From NCBI GenBank assembly GCA_019264575.1, contig JAHUZV010000025.1, forward strand, positions 124,001 to 188,000: a stretch of DNA of 64,000 nt, in the 5' to 3' direction. Below, one piece after another: positions 35,353 to 46,616 of this stretch; positions within the stretch are counted from its first letter, which is position 1; the number at the start of each line of letters is the position of its first letter. The notes below the pieces were generated by a model. The model was not told the DNA's origin, searched no databases, and was given only the letters and a program-made list of their open reading frames with translations. The position numbers and the translations under genes were made by a program. The DNA is from Vulcanococcus sp. GTDB lineage: Bacteria > Cyanobacteriota > Cyanobacteriia > PCC-6307 > Cyanobiaceae.

Positions 35353-35979
35353 ATGGTTGATATGACCGACTTTTCTTCACTGCAAACTTTGTTGCCGGCC
35401 CTGCAATCCCCCGCTGGCGCCATTGCCTTCGTGCCGCTCTATGCCCTCTGGGTGACGCTGCTGCTGCCGGGGGTCTGGGCTTCGATGCTGGCCGGTGCCC
35501 TCTATGGCACCTGGTGGGGAAGTCTGATCGTGTTTGTGGGGGCTTGCCTCGGCGCGGAGGCGGCGTTCCTGTTGGGGCGTACCTGGTTGCGCGGTTGGGC
35601 CCAGCAACGCCTTGCGGCGCTGCCGAAGCTGCAGGCGGTGGAGCGAGCAGTGAGTCGCGAGGGCCTAAAGCTGGTGCTGCTCACCCGCCTCTCACCGGCC
35701 TTTCCCTTCTCGCTGCTCAACTTCGCCTATGGCCTCAGTGAGGTGAGCCTGCGCGACTACACGATTGGCCTGATCGGCATCCTCCCCGGCACGATCCTGT
35801 TCTGTGGCCTGGGAGCTCTAGCTGGGGATGTGGCCCGCTTCGGCGAGGTGCTGAGCGGCGAGGCTGACCCCGCCACCTGGGCCCTCCGCATCACCGGAAT
35901 CCTGGCCACCGTGGCGGTGGTCTGGCTGGTGGGCCGTGCTGCTCGGCAGGCGCTTCAGGAGGCCGAGCCCCCGGGCTGA
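35353..35979 (+). CDS. TVP38/TMEM64-family membrane protein
   Basis: About 208 residues with the SNARE-associated/DedA-like core: PGVWASMLAGALYGTWWGSL, GACLGAEAAFLLGRTWLRGW, KLVLLTRLSPAFPFSLLNFA with the conserved R-L-x-P-x-x-P, and GILPGTILFCGLGALAGDV. Several transmembrane or re-entrant helices are expected. Family members may move phospholipids or act as ion/solute transporters; no specific substrate is known. ATG 35353 or 35362 are likely starts. Its 3' end overlaps a small convergent gene. Confidence 0.85.
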   Translation: MVDMTDFSSLQTLLPALQSPAGAIAFVPLYALWVTLLLPGVWASMLAGALYGTWWGSLIVFVGACLGAEAAFLLGRTWLRGWAQQRLAALPKLQAVERAVSREGLKLVLLTRLSPAFPFSLLNFAYGLSEVSLRDYTIGLIGILPGTILFCGLGALAGDVARFGEVLSGEADPATWALRITGILATVAVVWLVGRAARQALQEAEPPG

Positions 35980-36128
35980 TTTGGCAGAGGCCAGTCCCGC
36001 AGGGCTGCGATCAGCACAAACCACGCCAGTCGCAACCGTGCCACCACGCCGCGTCGTGCTGCGAGCTCGGTGTATTTGGCTCGGCCGCACTCCGTTTTGA
36101 TCCAGCGGTGGATGGTGGGTTGTGGCAT
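35955..36128 (-). CDS. Small basic protein of unknown function (57 residues)
   Basis: The frame from the ATG at 36128 reads MPQPTIHRWIKTECGRAKYT, then ELAARRGVVARLRLAWFVLI, then AALRDWPLPNQPGGSAS. The amphipathic basic helix followed by a hydrophobic stretch (LAWFVLIAAL) looks like a real small protein, perhaps membrane-associated. It overlaps the TVP38 gene by 25 bp in convergent orientation. No family is recognised. Confidence 0.45.
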   Translation of the reverse strand: MPQPTIHRWIKTECGRAKYTELAARRGVVARLRLAWFVLIAALRDWPLPNQPGGSAS

Positions 36129-36208
36129 TGCTGCGCGGCTCTGGCACAGCTCCAGGATGGCGCTTCCCTGAGGCCGCTGGCAGGATCAAGGTTCTGGGGT
36201 CATTGGTT

Positions 36209-36514
36209 ATGGGACGTCGTTTGCTGCATTGCTGGCTTACCCATGCGGGTGCCTTGGTCGCAACCGCCCTCACCGCAGGGGCTGTTCAGGCCGCTGTTGT
36301 GTGCACTGGCCCTGGTGTTCCAGTCGGCTGTGTGGAGGTGGAGGCGGCTCCAGTTCGCGTTTATGGCCGACCGGTGGCTGCCCCTGGGGGTCCGGTGGTG
36401 AATCCCTCGCCAGGGGTTGGCTTCGGCGCTCCTGGCGCGGGTGTTCGTCCTGCGGCTGGACCTGGGGTTGGCCCCAACGCTGGCGGGCCTGTGAACCGGG
36501 CCGGCTTCCGTTGA
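36209..36514 (+). CDS. Small secreted Gly/Pro/Val-rich protein
   Basis: 101 residues. A signal peptide is clear: basic MGRRLLHCWL, a hydrophobic core LVATALTAGAV and cleavage after Q-A. The mature part has two Cys residues (VVCTGPGVPVGC) and then a Gly/Pro/Ala/Val low-complexity tail (GVGFGAPGAGVRPAAGPGVG). It is probably periplasmic and disordered, with a short disulfide loop. Function is unknown. It converges on ligA, 20 bp away. Confidence 0.6.
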   Translation: MGRRLLHCWLTHAGALVATALTAGAVQAAVVCTGPGVPVGCVEVEAAPVRVYGRPVAAPGGPVVNPSPGVGFGAPGAGVRPAAGPGVGPNAGGPVNRAGFR

Positions 36515-36534
36515 ACGCCCGCAGCTGAGCCTGA

Positions 36535-39043
<2,509 letters not shown>

Positions 39044-39123
39044 GGGCGCGCGGGGAGGAGTGGGGGTGATTCTGCAGGACCAGCCAACGCCTGCAGTGGT
39101 GCGGGTAACAGCACCAACAAGCG

Positions 39124-39708
39124 GTGTCAGCCAAACTGCCCCTGCTGCAGTCAGCCCTGAGCGTGCCCCTTTTTCCGCTGCTGCCGCTGTTTCATCGGCT
39201 GAACCGCGAGCATTTCGAAGGATCGCTGGCCAGCACGGATGGCCAGGCGCTGGTGAACGTGCGCTGGAGCGATGGTCGGATGCGCCGCAGCGCGGGCTTG
39301 TATCGCTTCGGGCATGACCGCCAGGGCCGGCCCATCAGCGAAATCGTGTTGTCGCGGCCGCTGCTGGAGCCCCTGCCTCAGGAGGCCACCCTCAGCACCC
39401 TCTGCCACGAAATGATCCACGCCTGGGTGCACCGTGTGGTGCGGGCTGATGAGGTGCATGGCCCCCACTTCCGAGCGCGGATGGCGGCGATCAATGCTGC
39501 CCAACACACGTTTGAGGTGAGCGTTCGCCACCGCTTTCCAGTGCCCAGCGAACCGGCCCGTTGGCTGGCGTCATGCCCCAGCTGTGGATTGACCTCGCCC
39601 TATCGGCGCCGGCGGCCTGGTGTGGCCTGCCGCTTGTGCTGTGAGCGTTTCCACGGCGGGCGCTGGCATGCCAGCTGCCAGCTGGTGTTCACGCCAACGG
39701 CCGCCTAG
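39124..39708 (+). CDS. SprT-like zinc metalloprotease-fold protein
   Basis: A 194-residue SprT-family protein. The zinc motif HExxH is LCHEMIHAWVH, with a third ligand likely in HGPHFRARM. A C-terminal zinc-ribbon is visible (SCPSCG and CRLCCERFHGG). FHRLNREHFEGSL is the usual family start. Eukaryotic SPRTN cleaves DNA-protein crosslinks; bacterial members are poorly characterised. It starts at GTG 39124. Confidence 0.83.
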   Translation: MSAKLPLLQSALSVPLFPLLPLFHRLNREHFEGSLASTDGQALVNVRWSDGRMRRSAGLYRFGHDRQGRPISEIVLSRPLLEPLPQEATLSTLCHEMIHAWVHRVVRADEVHGPHFRARMAAINAAQHTFEVSVRHRFPVPSEPARWLASCPSCGLTSPYRRRRPGVACRLCCERFHGGRWHASCQLVFTPTAA

Positions 39709-39717
39709 GTTGCCGCC

Positions 39718-39819
39718 ATGGGCACCGCGTTGTGGGCACTGCAGTGGAGCGGGGTGACCATCGCCTTGGTTGGGCTGGCGCGGGAGCGTTGGCTGCGGGG
39801 GCGTCGGTTGCAGCGCTGA
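39718..39819 (+). CDS. Possible 33-residue single-helix membrane protein
   Basis: ATG 39718 opens a short frame, MGTALWALQWSGVTIALVGL followed by ARERWLRGRRLQR. One hydrophobic helix with a strongly basic C-terminal tail is typical of tiny membrane proteins. It sits in the 140-bp gap between the SprT-like gene and the next gene. No homology evidence is available. Confidence 0.3.
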   Translation: MGTALWALQWSGVTIALVGLARERWLRGRRLQR

Positions 39820-39850
39820 TCGCCTCTGGCGGCGCCTCTAGCCTGGCGTG

Positions 39851-40438
39851 ATGGTGGATGCCTACAACGACTGGCGTGATGAGCGCCCCGATGACCGCAG
39901 CGAGCGCCGTGGCGTTCGCCGGGGGGAGTCTCGCAATGAACCGCGTCTGGAGCAGCGCCTTGATCAGTGGGTGTCGGCAGGCCGGCAGCTGGTGGATGGC
40001 GTCTCCGGTGCACGACCCGGCTCACGGCCCGGTGGCCGCGCCAGTGGCCTCAAGCTCGATCACCTCGGCCGCTGGGTGGAAGACAAGCTCGATTGGCTGC
40101 TGGAAGACGAAGAGGGTTGGCGTGAATCCTGGGAGCAGCCCCAGCCTCGGCAGCAACCCCAGCCTCGGCAGCAACCCACGCCTCAACCGCGCCCGTCACG
40201 CCGAGAACCTTTGCAGGCGATCTCTCGGCGTCAGCCTGCCCGTTCGGTAGCGCTGCCCGATCGCCCGTCCTCTGCGGCTGACGCGGAGGGCTGGCCGGAT
40301 GACGACAGCTTCAGCGTCAGCCGCTGGCAGCGACGCGATGGGGGTGTTCAGGCTCCCTCGGAAGAGTCCATGGAGCCTGCACCGCGGATTCAGAGGGGCC
40401 GTACTGTGCCGCGCTCCTCGCGCCGCCGTTCCGACTGA
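39851..40438 (+). CDS. Arg/Pro/Gln-rich protein of unknown function
   Basis: About 195 residues. The N-terminal half has ordered-looking segments (LEQRLDQWVSAGRQLVDGV, HLGRWVEDKLDWLLEDEEGW). The C-terminal half is disordered and rich in Pro, Gln, Arg and Ser, with a short tandem repeat at DNA and protein level (PQPRQQ units, DNA 40139-40176). No domain is known. A GTG at 39848 directly precedes the ATG. The 3' end overlaps the next convergent gene by 49 bp. Confidence 0.6.
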   Translation: MVDAYNDWRDERPDDRSERRGVRRGESRNEPRLEQRLDQWVSAGRQLVDGVSGARPGSRPGGRASGLKLDHLGRWVEDKLDWLLEDEEGWRESWEQPQPRQQPQPRQQPTPQPRPSRREPLQAISRRQPARSVALPDRPSSAADAEGWPDDDSFSVSRWQRRDGGVQAPSEESMEPAPRIQRGRTVPRSSRRRSD

Positions 40439-40914
40439 CGGTGGTGGCGGGCGTGGCCGCGCGCGGCCACCTGAAAGCTGCAGCCGATCTGGCGCAGCTC
40501 GGCGTTCACCGGCTCCACCAGTTCACCGGGCAGGTCTTCGGCCATATCGGCGGCGCTGGTGCTGATCGACGGTGATCCTTCGGTGAGGGCGCTCAGCAGC
40601 TCAGCCCACTGCTGCACCAGGGTGGTGTGTTGGATGGGTTCCAGCCCCGCCCGTTGAAACACTGCCTGACAGTGGCTGCGATGCCACTGGGTGGGTCCAT
40701 GGGCATGGGGCTGATGACCCCGGATGGCGCAGCCGCTGCGCAGGGCATGACGGGTGGGCTGGCCGTTGGCATCGCGCAAGCCCGCCTCGCTGAGCAGGCG
40801 TCCGCAATGCACCGCTGAGATGCCGTAGATGCGGCCCAGGTCGGTGAGGGACAGCCATTGGGGCTCGCTCGCCGCCGATGGCGGCGCCTGGCTGCCGCGG
40901 ATCAGATGAAGCAT
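40390..40914 (-). CDS. Helix-turn-helix-like protein of unknown function
   Basis: 174 residues. The segment WLSLTDLGRIYGISAVHCGR and the following LLSEAGLRDANGQPTRHAL have the spacing of a winged or MerR-like helix-turn-helix. The rest is His-rich (GHQPHAHGPTQWHRSHC) and may bind metal, followed by a C-terminal acidic helix and a basic tail. DNA binding is inferred from pattern only. About 95 non-coding bases separate it from the chorismate lyase gene upstream of it in the same direction. Confidence 0.55.
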   Translation of the reverse strand: MLHLIRGSQAPPSAASEPQWLSLTDLGRIYGISAVHCGRLLSEAGLRDANGQPTRHALRSGCAIRGHQPHAHGPTQWHRSHCQAVFQRAGLEPIQHTTLVQQWAELLSALTEGSPSISTSAADMAEDLPGELVEPVNAELRQIGCSFQVAARGHARHHRQSERRREERGTVRPL

Positions 40915-41010
40915 GGGTCCTTGGGAAGTGAACCCATGCTGGGTGGATCACATACCCATGCAACCTGTCAAGTTGCTTTTGTAGCCACTCGTAGCCTTTG
41001 TTGCGAAACG

Positions 41011-41613
41011 TTATGAAGGTGTGTGTTGCGCTGGCCCCAGCCAGCGTTCGAGTGCTGGCGAGAACACCTCGCGGATCACGGTGAGTTCGCGGCCACCGCG
41101 GAAGAAGCGGTAGTGGCGGCTCCAGTAGGGCCCTGGATGGCCGAAACCCGCCACGAGCGCTGGAGCCTCCACAAGAGCCAGGCCATCCACTTCGCGATAC
41201 AGCTCGGCCCGTTTGGCGGTGAGGCTCCGCCAGATCGGTTGGTTGCGCTCCTGCAGGTGGCGCTCGGCTTCGGCCTGGTTCCACCAGCTCTCCGCCCAGG
41301 CCAGGGTCTGGTTGCTGCAGCGCAGCCACACCTGTCGGCGCAGCAAGGGCAGCTCCAGCTCACTCACTTCGGTTGGAGCCTCATGGCCGGTGTCGGCGTC
41401 GGCCTCCATGGCAATCACCTCCACATCCACCGCCACGCCGGTGAGCGATTGCAGGTGCCGGGTTGGGCTGCCGTCGCCCAGTAGAAGTAGCCGCCAAGGC
41501 CCGCTCAGCGGGCGGGGATCCCCGGCGCTCTCGCCCCACAGCCCTGCTGCCACGGCCTCGGGGGCTGCCTGCCACAACGGAACCGGTGAGGGCCAGAGCT
41601 CAGAAGGGGGCAT
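41011..41613 (-). CDS. Chorismate lyase, cyanobacterial type (plastoquinone pathway)
   Basis: 200 residues of the chorismate pyruvate-lyase family (DUF98 group; Synechocystis Sll1797 is an established member). It forms 4-hydroxybenzoate from chorismate, the head-group precursor of plastoquinone. Diagnostic segments are LLLLGDGSPTRHLQSLTG, RRQVWLRC, PIWRSLTAKRAELYREVD with the conserved Arg and Glu, and HYRFFRGGRELTVIREVFSP at the end. It appears complete. Confidence 0.85.
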   Translation of the reverse strand: MPPSELWPSPVPLWQAAPEAVAAGLWGESAGDPRPLSGPWRLLLLGDGSPTRHLQSLTGVAVDVEVIAMEADADTGHEAPTEVSELELPLLRRQVWLRCSNQTLAWAESWWNQAEAERHLQERNQPIWRSLTAKRAELYREVDGLALVEAPALVAGFGHPGPYWSRHYRFFRGGRELTVIREVFSPALERWLGPAQHTPS

Positions 41614-41642
41614 CGGCGCAGGGTTGAGGACCTGCCGGCCCC

Positions 41643-42452
41643 CTAGAAACCACTGCTGATGCTGACGCGGCGGCTGGCTCCACCGCGTTCGATCACGGCG
41701 CTGTCGCCGCTGGTGGACACCAACTTCCAGCCGCTGCCGCCGATCATCTCGCCCACCAGCGCATTGGTGGAGCTGCCGCCCAGCTGGAAGATCGCGGAAC
41801 CTGGTTTGCCTGGGATCTGCACCACCCCAAGCAGTTCTGGTGTCCCCGAGCCCGAGCTGGCAGGGGCCGGTGCGCTGGCGGTGGCTGGGGGAGCTGGCGC
41901 CTGCAGGGTGCCGTTGAGGGGCACTTGCAGCGGCGCGACGGCGGTGGGGGAACCTCCTTCCAGCTGGGCGAGTTCCTCAATCCAGGGCTCGCTCGGCGGT
42001 GGGGGCGGCAGGCCATCGCCGGCGGGGTTGGCTGCCCCCGCAGCCGTGATGGTCGGCCCGCTCTCGAGGCTGCGGATGCCTTCCAGCAGGCGCAGATTGC
42101 GCTCCTGGCGCAGGTCCTTGCGGGCTTCGCTCCAGCCATGCCAGAGGCCTAGCCCGCCCAGCAGGCCCACGGAGGCCAGGCCAGCAATCGCGAGTTGCCA
42201 GGGTTTGAGCCGCCGGAGCCAGTGGGTTTCGCGCACCTCCACCTCAATCGGCTCCTGCTCGGCCGAGCTGGGTGGCTGCGGCTGCGTGGGTGCGCTGCGC
42301 TGGCTGTGGAGCGGTGCGCCGCTGCTGCGGCCGGCATTTTCAAACACCCGATCCATCACCTGCTCAGCCTTGAGCTCCCAGTAGGCCCGCGAGGTGTTGG
42401 TGGGTCGAGATGCGCTCAAGAGGCGTGGTGTCGGGCTAATCAACCGCGGCAC
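41643..42452 (-). CDS. Single-pass membrane protein with PilP/GspC-like C-terminal domain, function unknown
   Basis: 269 residues. A cytoplasmic N-terminus (SRAYWELKAEQVMDRVFENA) precedes one transmembrane helix (LAIAGLASVGLLGGLGLW), a Pro/Ala-rich linker, and a small C-terminal beta domain (ELLGVVQIPGKPGSAIFQLG, GSGWKLVSTSGDSAVIERGG). That domain pattern is like the HR domain of type II secretion GspC or pilus PilP. No other secretion genes are near, so the role remains open. Confidence 0.6.
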   Translation of the reverse strand: MPRLISPTPRLLSASRPTNTSRAYWELKAEQVMDRVFENAGRSSGAPLHSQRSAPTQPQPPSSAEQEPIEVEVRETHWLRRLKPWQLAIAGLASVGLLGGLGLWHGWSEARKDLRQERNLRLLEGIRSLESGPTITAAGAANPAGDGLPPPPPSEPWIEELAQLEGGSPTAVAPLQVPLNGTLQAPAPPATASAPAPASSGSGTPELLGVVQIPGKPGSAIFQLGGSSTNALVGEMIGGSGWKLVSTSGDSAVIERGGASRRVSISSGF

Positions 42453-42491
42453 AACAACAGCTGGGCGCTGCGTTGTGATGTGAGCCGCACC

Positions 42492-44420
42492 TTATCGATC
42501 CTGGGCGCTGTTGACGAGCTTCTGACGCCGCGCTTCCAGCTCGAGCCACAGCATCAGGGCAGTCACATCCGCTGGGCTCACCCCCGGCACCCGGGAAGCC
42601 TGCCCCAGATTCACGGGCTGCACCGCCGCCAGCTTTTCGCGGGCTTCACGCGAAAGGGTGCCGATGGAGCTGTAGTCGATTCCAGCGGGAATGGCCTTGT
42701 GCTCCTGCTTCTTCACCTGATCAATCTGCTGCTGCTGGCGGGCCAGGTAGCCGCTGTATTTGATGTCGATCTCGGCGCCCTCGCGCACGTCGAGCGGTAG
42801 GTCGGCGTCGGCCAGGCCATGGCGCACCAGATCGGCGCTGTGGAAGCCAGGACGACGCAGCAGGTCGGCGAGGGTGATCGAACCTTTGATCGCGGCCCCG
42901 GTTTGCTCCACCACGGCCTCGGCGGCTGGATCGCTCACCTTGAGGCGCACCGTTTCCAGGCGCTGGGTTTCAGCAGCAATCGCCTCTTGTTTGCGGGTGT
43001 AAATCTCCCAGCGCCGATCGTCGATTAGGCCGAGCTTGCGGCCCAAGGGTGTGAGGCGCCGGTCGGCGTTGTCACCTCGCAACACCAGCCGGTATTCACT
43101 GCGGCTGGTGAGCACCCGGTAGGGCTCGCGCAGATCCTTGGTGATTAGGTCGTCGATCATCGTGCCGATGTAGCTGCCTTCCCGCGGGAAGTGCACGGGC
43201 TCTTGGCTGCGTAGCTGGCGCACAGCGTTGAGCCCCGCCACCAGCCCCTGGGCCGCGGCTTCCTCGTAGCCGGTGGTGCCATTGAGCTGGCCGGCGGAAT
43301 AAAGCCCCTGCACCCGCTTGGTTTCAAGCGACGGTTTGAGCTGGGTGGCGGGCAGGTAGTCGTAGTCCACGGCGTAAGCGGGCCGCAGCATCACGCACTG
43401 CTCCAGGCCGGGCAGGGTGCGCAGCAGTTCCAGTTGCAGTCGCTCAGGCAGGCCGGTGGAGAAGCCCTGCACATAAATCTCGGGGGTGTCGCGCCCTTCG
43501 GGTTCCAGGAAGATTTGGTGCGACTCTTTGTCGGCGAAGCGCACGATCTTGTCTTCGATCGAGGGGCAGTAGCGGGGGCCTTTGCTGTCGATGAAGCCGC
43601 CGTAGATCGGCGTTAGATGCAGGTTGTCGCGGATCAGTTGATGTGTGGCGGCCGTGGTGCGGGTGATGTGGCAGCTCATCGGCTCGCCGCTCACCCAGCT
43701 GGCCGGATCAAAGGAGAAATAGCGCTCGTGGGCGTCGCTGGGTTGTTCCTCCAGTTGATCGAGGGCGATGCTGCGCCGGTCTACCCGAGCGGGGGTGCCG
43801 GTTTTGAGCCGACCCATCTGGAAGCCCAGCGCTTCGAGGGCTTCGGTGAGGCCTTCGGCGGCTTGTTCGCCGGCGCGGCCGGCGCTCATTGATTGGTTGC
43901 CCACCCAGATCTGGCCGCCCAGAAAGGTGCCGGCGGTGAGGATTACGGCGCCGGCGCTGTAGGTGCTGCCGAAGTAGGTGCTTACGCCCCGCACGCGGTC
44001 GTCATCCACCACCAGGCCGGTGACCATTGCTTCGCGCAGGGCCAGGTTGGGGGTGTGTTGCAGCAGCTGCAGCATCTGGCGCGCGTATTGGCGCTTGTCG
44101 GTCTGGGCGCGCAGGGCCCACACCGCCGGGCCGCGGCTGGCATTGAGCACCCGTTTCTGCAGGGCGGTGGCATCGGCCAGTCGGCCGATCACTCCGCCGA
44201 GGGCATCCACTTCATGCACCAACTGGCTCTTGGCCGGGCCTCCCACTGCCGGGTTGCAGGGCTGCCAGGCAATCCGATCGAGGTTGAGCGAAAACAGCGC
44301 GGTGGAGCAACCCAGCCGCGCCGCTGTGATCGCCGCTTCGCAGCCCGCATGGCCGCCCCCCACCACGATCACGTCGAAGTGCTCGGTGGCTGGGTTGGCG
44401 TTTGGGTCGCTCAGGGGCAT
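42492..44420 (-). CDS. mnmG: tRNA uridine 5-carboxymethylaminomethyl modification enzyme MnmG (GidA)
   Basis: FAD-dependent partner of MnmE that modifies U34 of certain tRNAs. Its 642 residues match the family. The FAD-binding motif is [20 protein letters not shown], followed by the conserved [37 protein letters not shown], and [12 protein letters not shown]. The C-terminal helical domain is complete. The gene is housekeeping and shows nothing odd. Confidence 0.97.
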   Translation of the reverse strand: MPLSDPNANPATEHFDVIVVGGGHAGCEAAITAARLGCSTALFSLNLDRIAWQPCNPAVGGPAKSQLVHEVDALGGVIGRLADATALQKRVLNASRGPAVWALRAQTDKRQYARQMLQLLQHTPNLALREAMVTGLVVDDDRVRGVSTYFGSTYSAGAVILTAGTFLGGQIWVGNQSMSAGRAGEQAAEGLTEALEALGFQMGRLKTGTPARVDRRSIALDQLEEQPSDAHERYFSFDPASWVSGEPMSCHITRTTAATHQLIRDNLHLTPIYGGFIDSKGPRYCPSIEDKIVRFADKESHQIFLEPEGRDTPEIYVQGFSTGLPERLQLELLRTLPGLEQCVMLRPAYAVDYDYLPATQLKPSLETKRVQGLYSAGQLNGTTGYEEAAAQGLVAGLNAVRQLRSQEPVHFPREGSYIGTMIDDLITKDLREPYRVLTSRSEYRLVLRGDNADRRLTPLGRKLGLIDDRRWEIYTRKQEAIAAETQRLETVRLKVSDPAAEAVVEQTGAAIKGSITLADLLRRPGFHSADLVRHGLADADLPLDVREGAEIDIKYSGYLARQQQQIDQVKKQEHKAIPAGIDYSSIGTLSREAREKLAAVQPVNLGQASRVPGVSPADVTALMLWLELEARRQKLVNSAQDR

Positions 44421-44518
44421 CAGGGGTTGACCAGTCAGGGCTGCGTCTAGGGGGCTTGGTTGCGTCGAACCATCCCAACAATTCTCGTCTACGCCTCAGC
44501 CGCAGCCCCTCGCTGGCC

Positions 44519-44938
44519 TCAGAGCCCGTTGCTCACACTGGCGGCAAAGGGGCTCATCGTCTTGAAGGCGCGCGTGAAGATGCCGTCGCCATCGTTGTCG
44601 GTGTAGGTGGTGATTTCGGTTCCCAGGCTTCCAAACTCACGGTGAATCAGTTCTTTGGCGGAACGATCAAAGAGCCAGGTTTCGCCGGCTTCAATCTTCT
44701 CTATTTTCACGCGATTGCCCCGGATTCGCTTCAGTGAGGTGACCACGCCATCAGCATTCGCCTGGAAGCGGTATCCGCGCCTGGAACCGCCTTGTCGGCG
44801 GCTGCTCATTCCGGTGATCGCATCCTCCCAGCTGTCGTCACTGTGCCCGCGGCTGTCATCAAAGGAGTCAAATGTGCTGCTGCTGTTGGTGTTGCTGTTG
44901 TCATCCACGCGCGAATCGCGCCCTTCTTCACGAGACAT
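44519..44938 (-). CDS. Protein of unknown function with Ser/Asp-rich N-terminus
   Basis: 139 residues. The first 45 are disordered and Ser/Asp/Asn-rich (DDNSNTNSSSTFDSFDDSRG). The C-terminal half looks folded (GYRFQANADGVVTSLKRIRG, IEAGETWLFDRSAKELIHRE, TEITTYTDNDGDGIFTRAF). TDNDGDGIFT resembles a DxDxDG calcium-binding loop, as in dockerin or EF-hand-like sites. No signal peptide is seen. Function is unknown. Confidence 0.6.
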   Translation of the reverse strand: MSREEGRDSRVDDNSNTNSSSTFDSFDDSRGHSDDSWEDAITGMSSRRQGGSRRGYRFQANADGVVTSLKRIRGNRVKIEKIEAGETWLFDRSAKELIHREFGSLGTEITTYTDNDGDGIFTRAFKTMSPFAASVSNGL

Positions 44939-45056
44939 GCGTGTGTCATCTAACGATCACCTTCGAGACCGTAAGCAGCTGTTGCTGTGTGGATGTGAAT
45001 GGGGCTGATTTGCTCGGAACTTGTGCGTTTTCGGTGCAGCTCCAATCCGTTTTTGC

Positions 45057-46472
45057 TTACGCCGCCAGGTTGCGGAAGCGGGTGAACTGCGGCTCAAACA
45101 GCAGCTTCACCGTGCCCACCGGGCCGTTGCGGTGCTTGGTCACGATGATTTCGGTGATGCCGCGATCGGGGGTGTCCGGGTTGTAGTACTCGTCGCGGTA
45201 GATCATCAGCACCAAGTCGGCGTCCTGCTCGATCGAGCCCGATTCCCGCAGGTCGGAGAGCATCGGACGTTTGTTAGTGCGGGCCTCCACGCCCCGGCTG
45301 AGCTGGGAGAGGGCGATCACCGGCACGTTCAGTTCGCGGGCCATCTGCTTGAGGCCCCGGGTGATGCGGGAGAGCTCCTGCACGCGGTTGTCGGAGCCGC
45401 CGCCTTCCATTAGCTGCAGGTAGTCGATCACCACCAGCCCCAGCTCTTTGCCGGATTCGGCCATCAGCCGGCGGCAGAGCGAGCGCATCTCCAGCACGCC
45501 CGCATTGGGTTTGTCGTCGATGTAGATCGGCATCTGGCCGAGGGTGCTGATGCCCTGGCCAAGCAGCGGCCATTCCTCCGGCTGCAGCCGGCCGGTGCGC
45601 AGGCGACCGCTTTCGATACCCACCTCCATCGCCAGCAGGCGATAGGTGAGCTGCTCTTTGCTCATCTCCAGGGAGAACACGCACACCGGCAGTTGGTGCA
45701 GCTGGGCCACGTTCTTGGCCAGGTTGAGCGTGATCGCGGTTTTGCCCATGGCGGGGCGGCCGGCAATGATGATCAGGTCGCTGCGCTGCAGCCCCTGGGT
45801 CATGGCATCCAGGTCGTAGAAGTTCACCGGGATGCCAGCCACCGCTGTGCCCAGCGAGCGGCTCTCGATCTCGTTGAAGGTGGCGGTGAGGATCTCGGCG
45901 GTGGGGGTGAGGCCGACGCTCGGCTTCTCCTGACTGATGGCGAAGATCTTTTGCTCCGCCTCATCGAGCACCTGCTCCATCGGCTTGCTCTGATCGAAGC
46001 CGAGCTGGATCACCTCGTTGCCGGAGCGGATCAGCTGGCGGCGCAGGAACTTGTCCATCACCAGGCGTGCCACCTGGTCGATCGAGGCGGTGGAGAGGGT
46101 GCGCTCCACCAGTTCCACCAGCCGGCCGCTGCCGCCCACTTTCTCGAGGGCGCCGGTGTCCGCCAGCCAGGCGGTCATCGCCGTGAGGTCGGTCGGTTTG
46201 CCCTGGCCGTGCAGCATCAGGGCGGTGCGATAGATCTCGCGGTGGGCCGTGAGATAGAAGGCTTCGGGCTGCAACACATCGGCGACGCGGCCGATGGCAT
46301 CCGGGTCGAGCAGGATGCCGCCCAGCACCGCTTCCTCGGCTTCGAGGTTTTGCGGTGGCACGCCATCGGGCATCGCCTCGAAGCTGGCCTCATCGCGGGG
46401 GCGGCCGCGGGAGCCCGGCCGGCGGCCCTGACCCTCCTCGGGATCGAGGTTGCTGAGGGGAACGCTCACCAT
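45057..46472 (-). CDS. dnaB: Replicative DNA helicase DnaB
   Basis: 471-residue hexameric helicase. The N-terminal DnaB domain starts PPQNLEAEEAVLGGILLDPD. The RecA-like domain has Walker A GRPAMGKTAITL, Walker B LGLVVIDYLQLMEGGG, and VIALSQLSRGVE, RPMLSDLRESGSIEQDAD near the end. The reading frame is continuous, so there is no intein, which some cyanobacterial dnaB genes carry. It is downstream of rplI on the same strand, separated by a terminator. Confidence 0.97.
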   Translation of the reverse strand: MVSVPLSNLDPEEGQGRRPGSRGRPRDEASFEAMPDGVPPQNLEAEEAVLGGILLDPDAIGRVADVLQPEAFYLTAHREIYRTALMLHGQGKPTDLTAMTAWLADTGALEKVGGSGRLVELVERTLSTASIDQVARLVMDKFLRRQLIRSGNEVIQLGFDQSKPMEQVLDEAEQKIFAISQEKPSVGLTPTAEILTATFNEIESRSLGTAVAGIPVNFYDLDAMTQGLQRSDLIIIAGRPAMGKTAITLNLAKNVAQLHQLPVCVFSLEMSKEQLTYRLLAMEVGIESGRLRTGRLQPEEWPLLGQGISTLGQMPIYIDDKPNAGVLEMRSLCRRLMAESGKELGLVVIDYLQLMEGGGSDNRVQELSRITRGLKQMARELNVPVIALSQLSRGVEARTNKRPMLSDLRESGSIEQDADLVLMIYRDEYYNPDTPDRGITEIIVTKHRNGPVGTVKLLFEPQFTRFRNLAA

Positions 46473-46507
46473 GGCCGGGGTGCCGCCGAAGAGGGGTGGT
46501 AGGGAAC

Positions 46508-46540
46508 AAAAAACCGCCAGACCCTGCAGGGCCTGACGGC
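46508..46540 (-). terminator. Rho-independent terminator downstream of rplI
   Basis: Read on the minus strand, CCGTCAGGCCC and GGGTCTGGCGG form an 11-bp stem with two G-U pairs around TGCA, followed by six T residues. It lies 76 bp after the rplI stop and before dnaB, so L9 is terminated separately from the helicase. Confidence 0.85.
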
Positions 46541-46616
46541 AAAGGGGATCACCATTGTCCTGTCACGGTCGCGAGCTGCAACCCGTGGATGGTGGCCGAT
46601 GAGCGGATCGCCAGGA

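Noticed and set aside
45057..46472. An intein in dnaB, as seen in some cyanobacteria
   Set aside because: The helicase frame is of normal length and its Walker motifs are uninterrupted.
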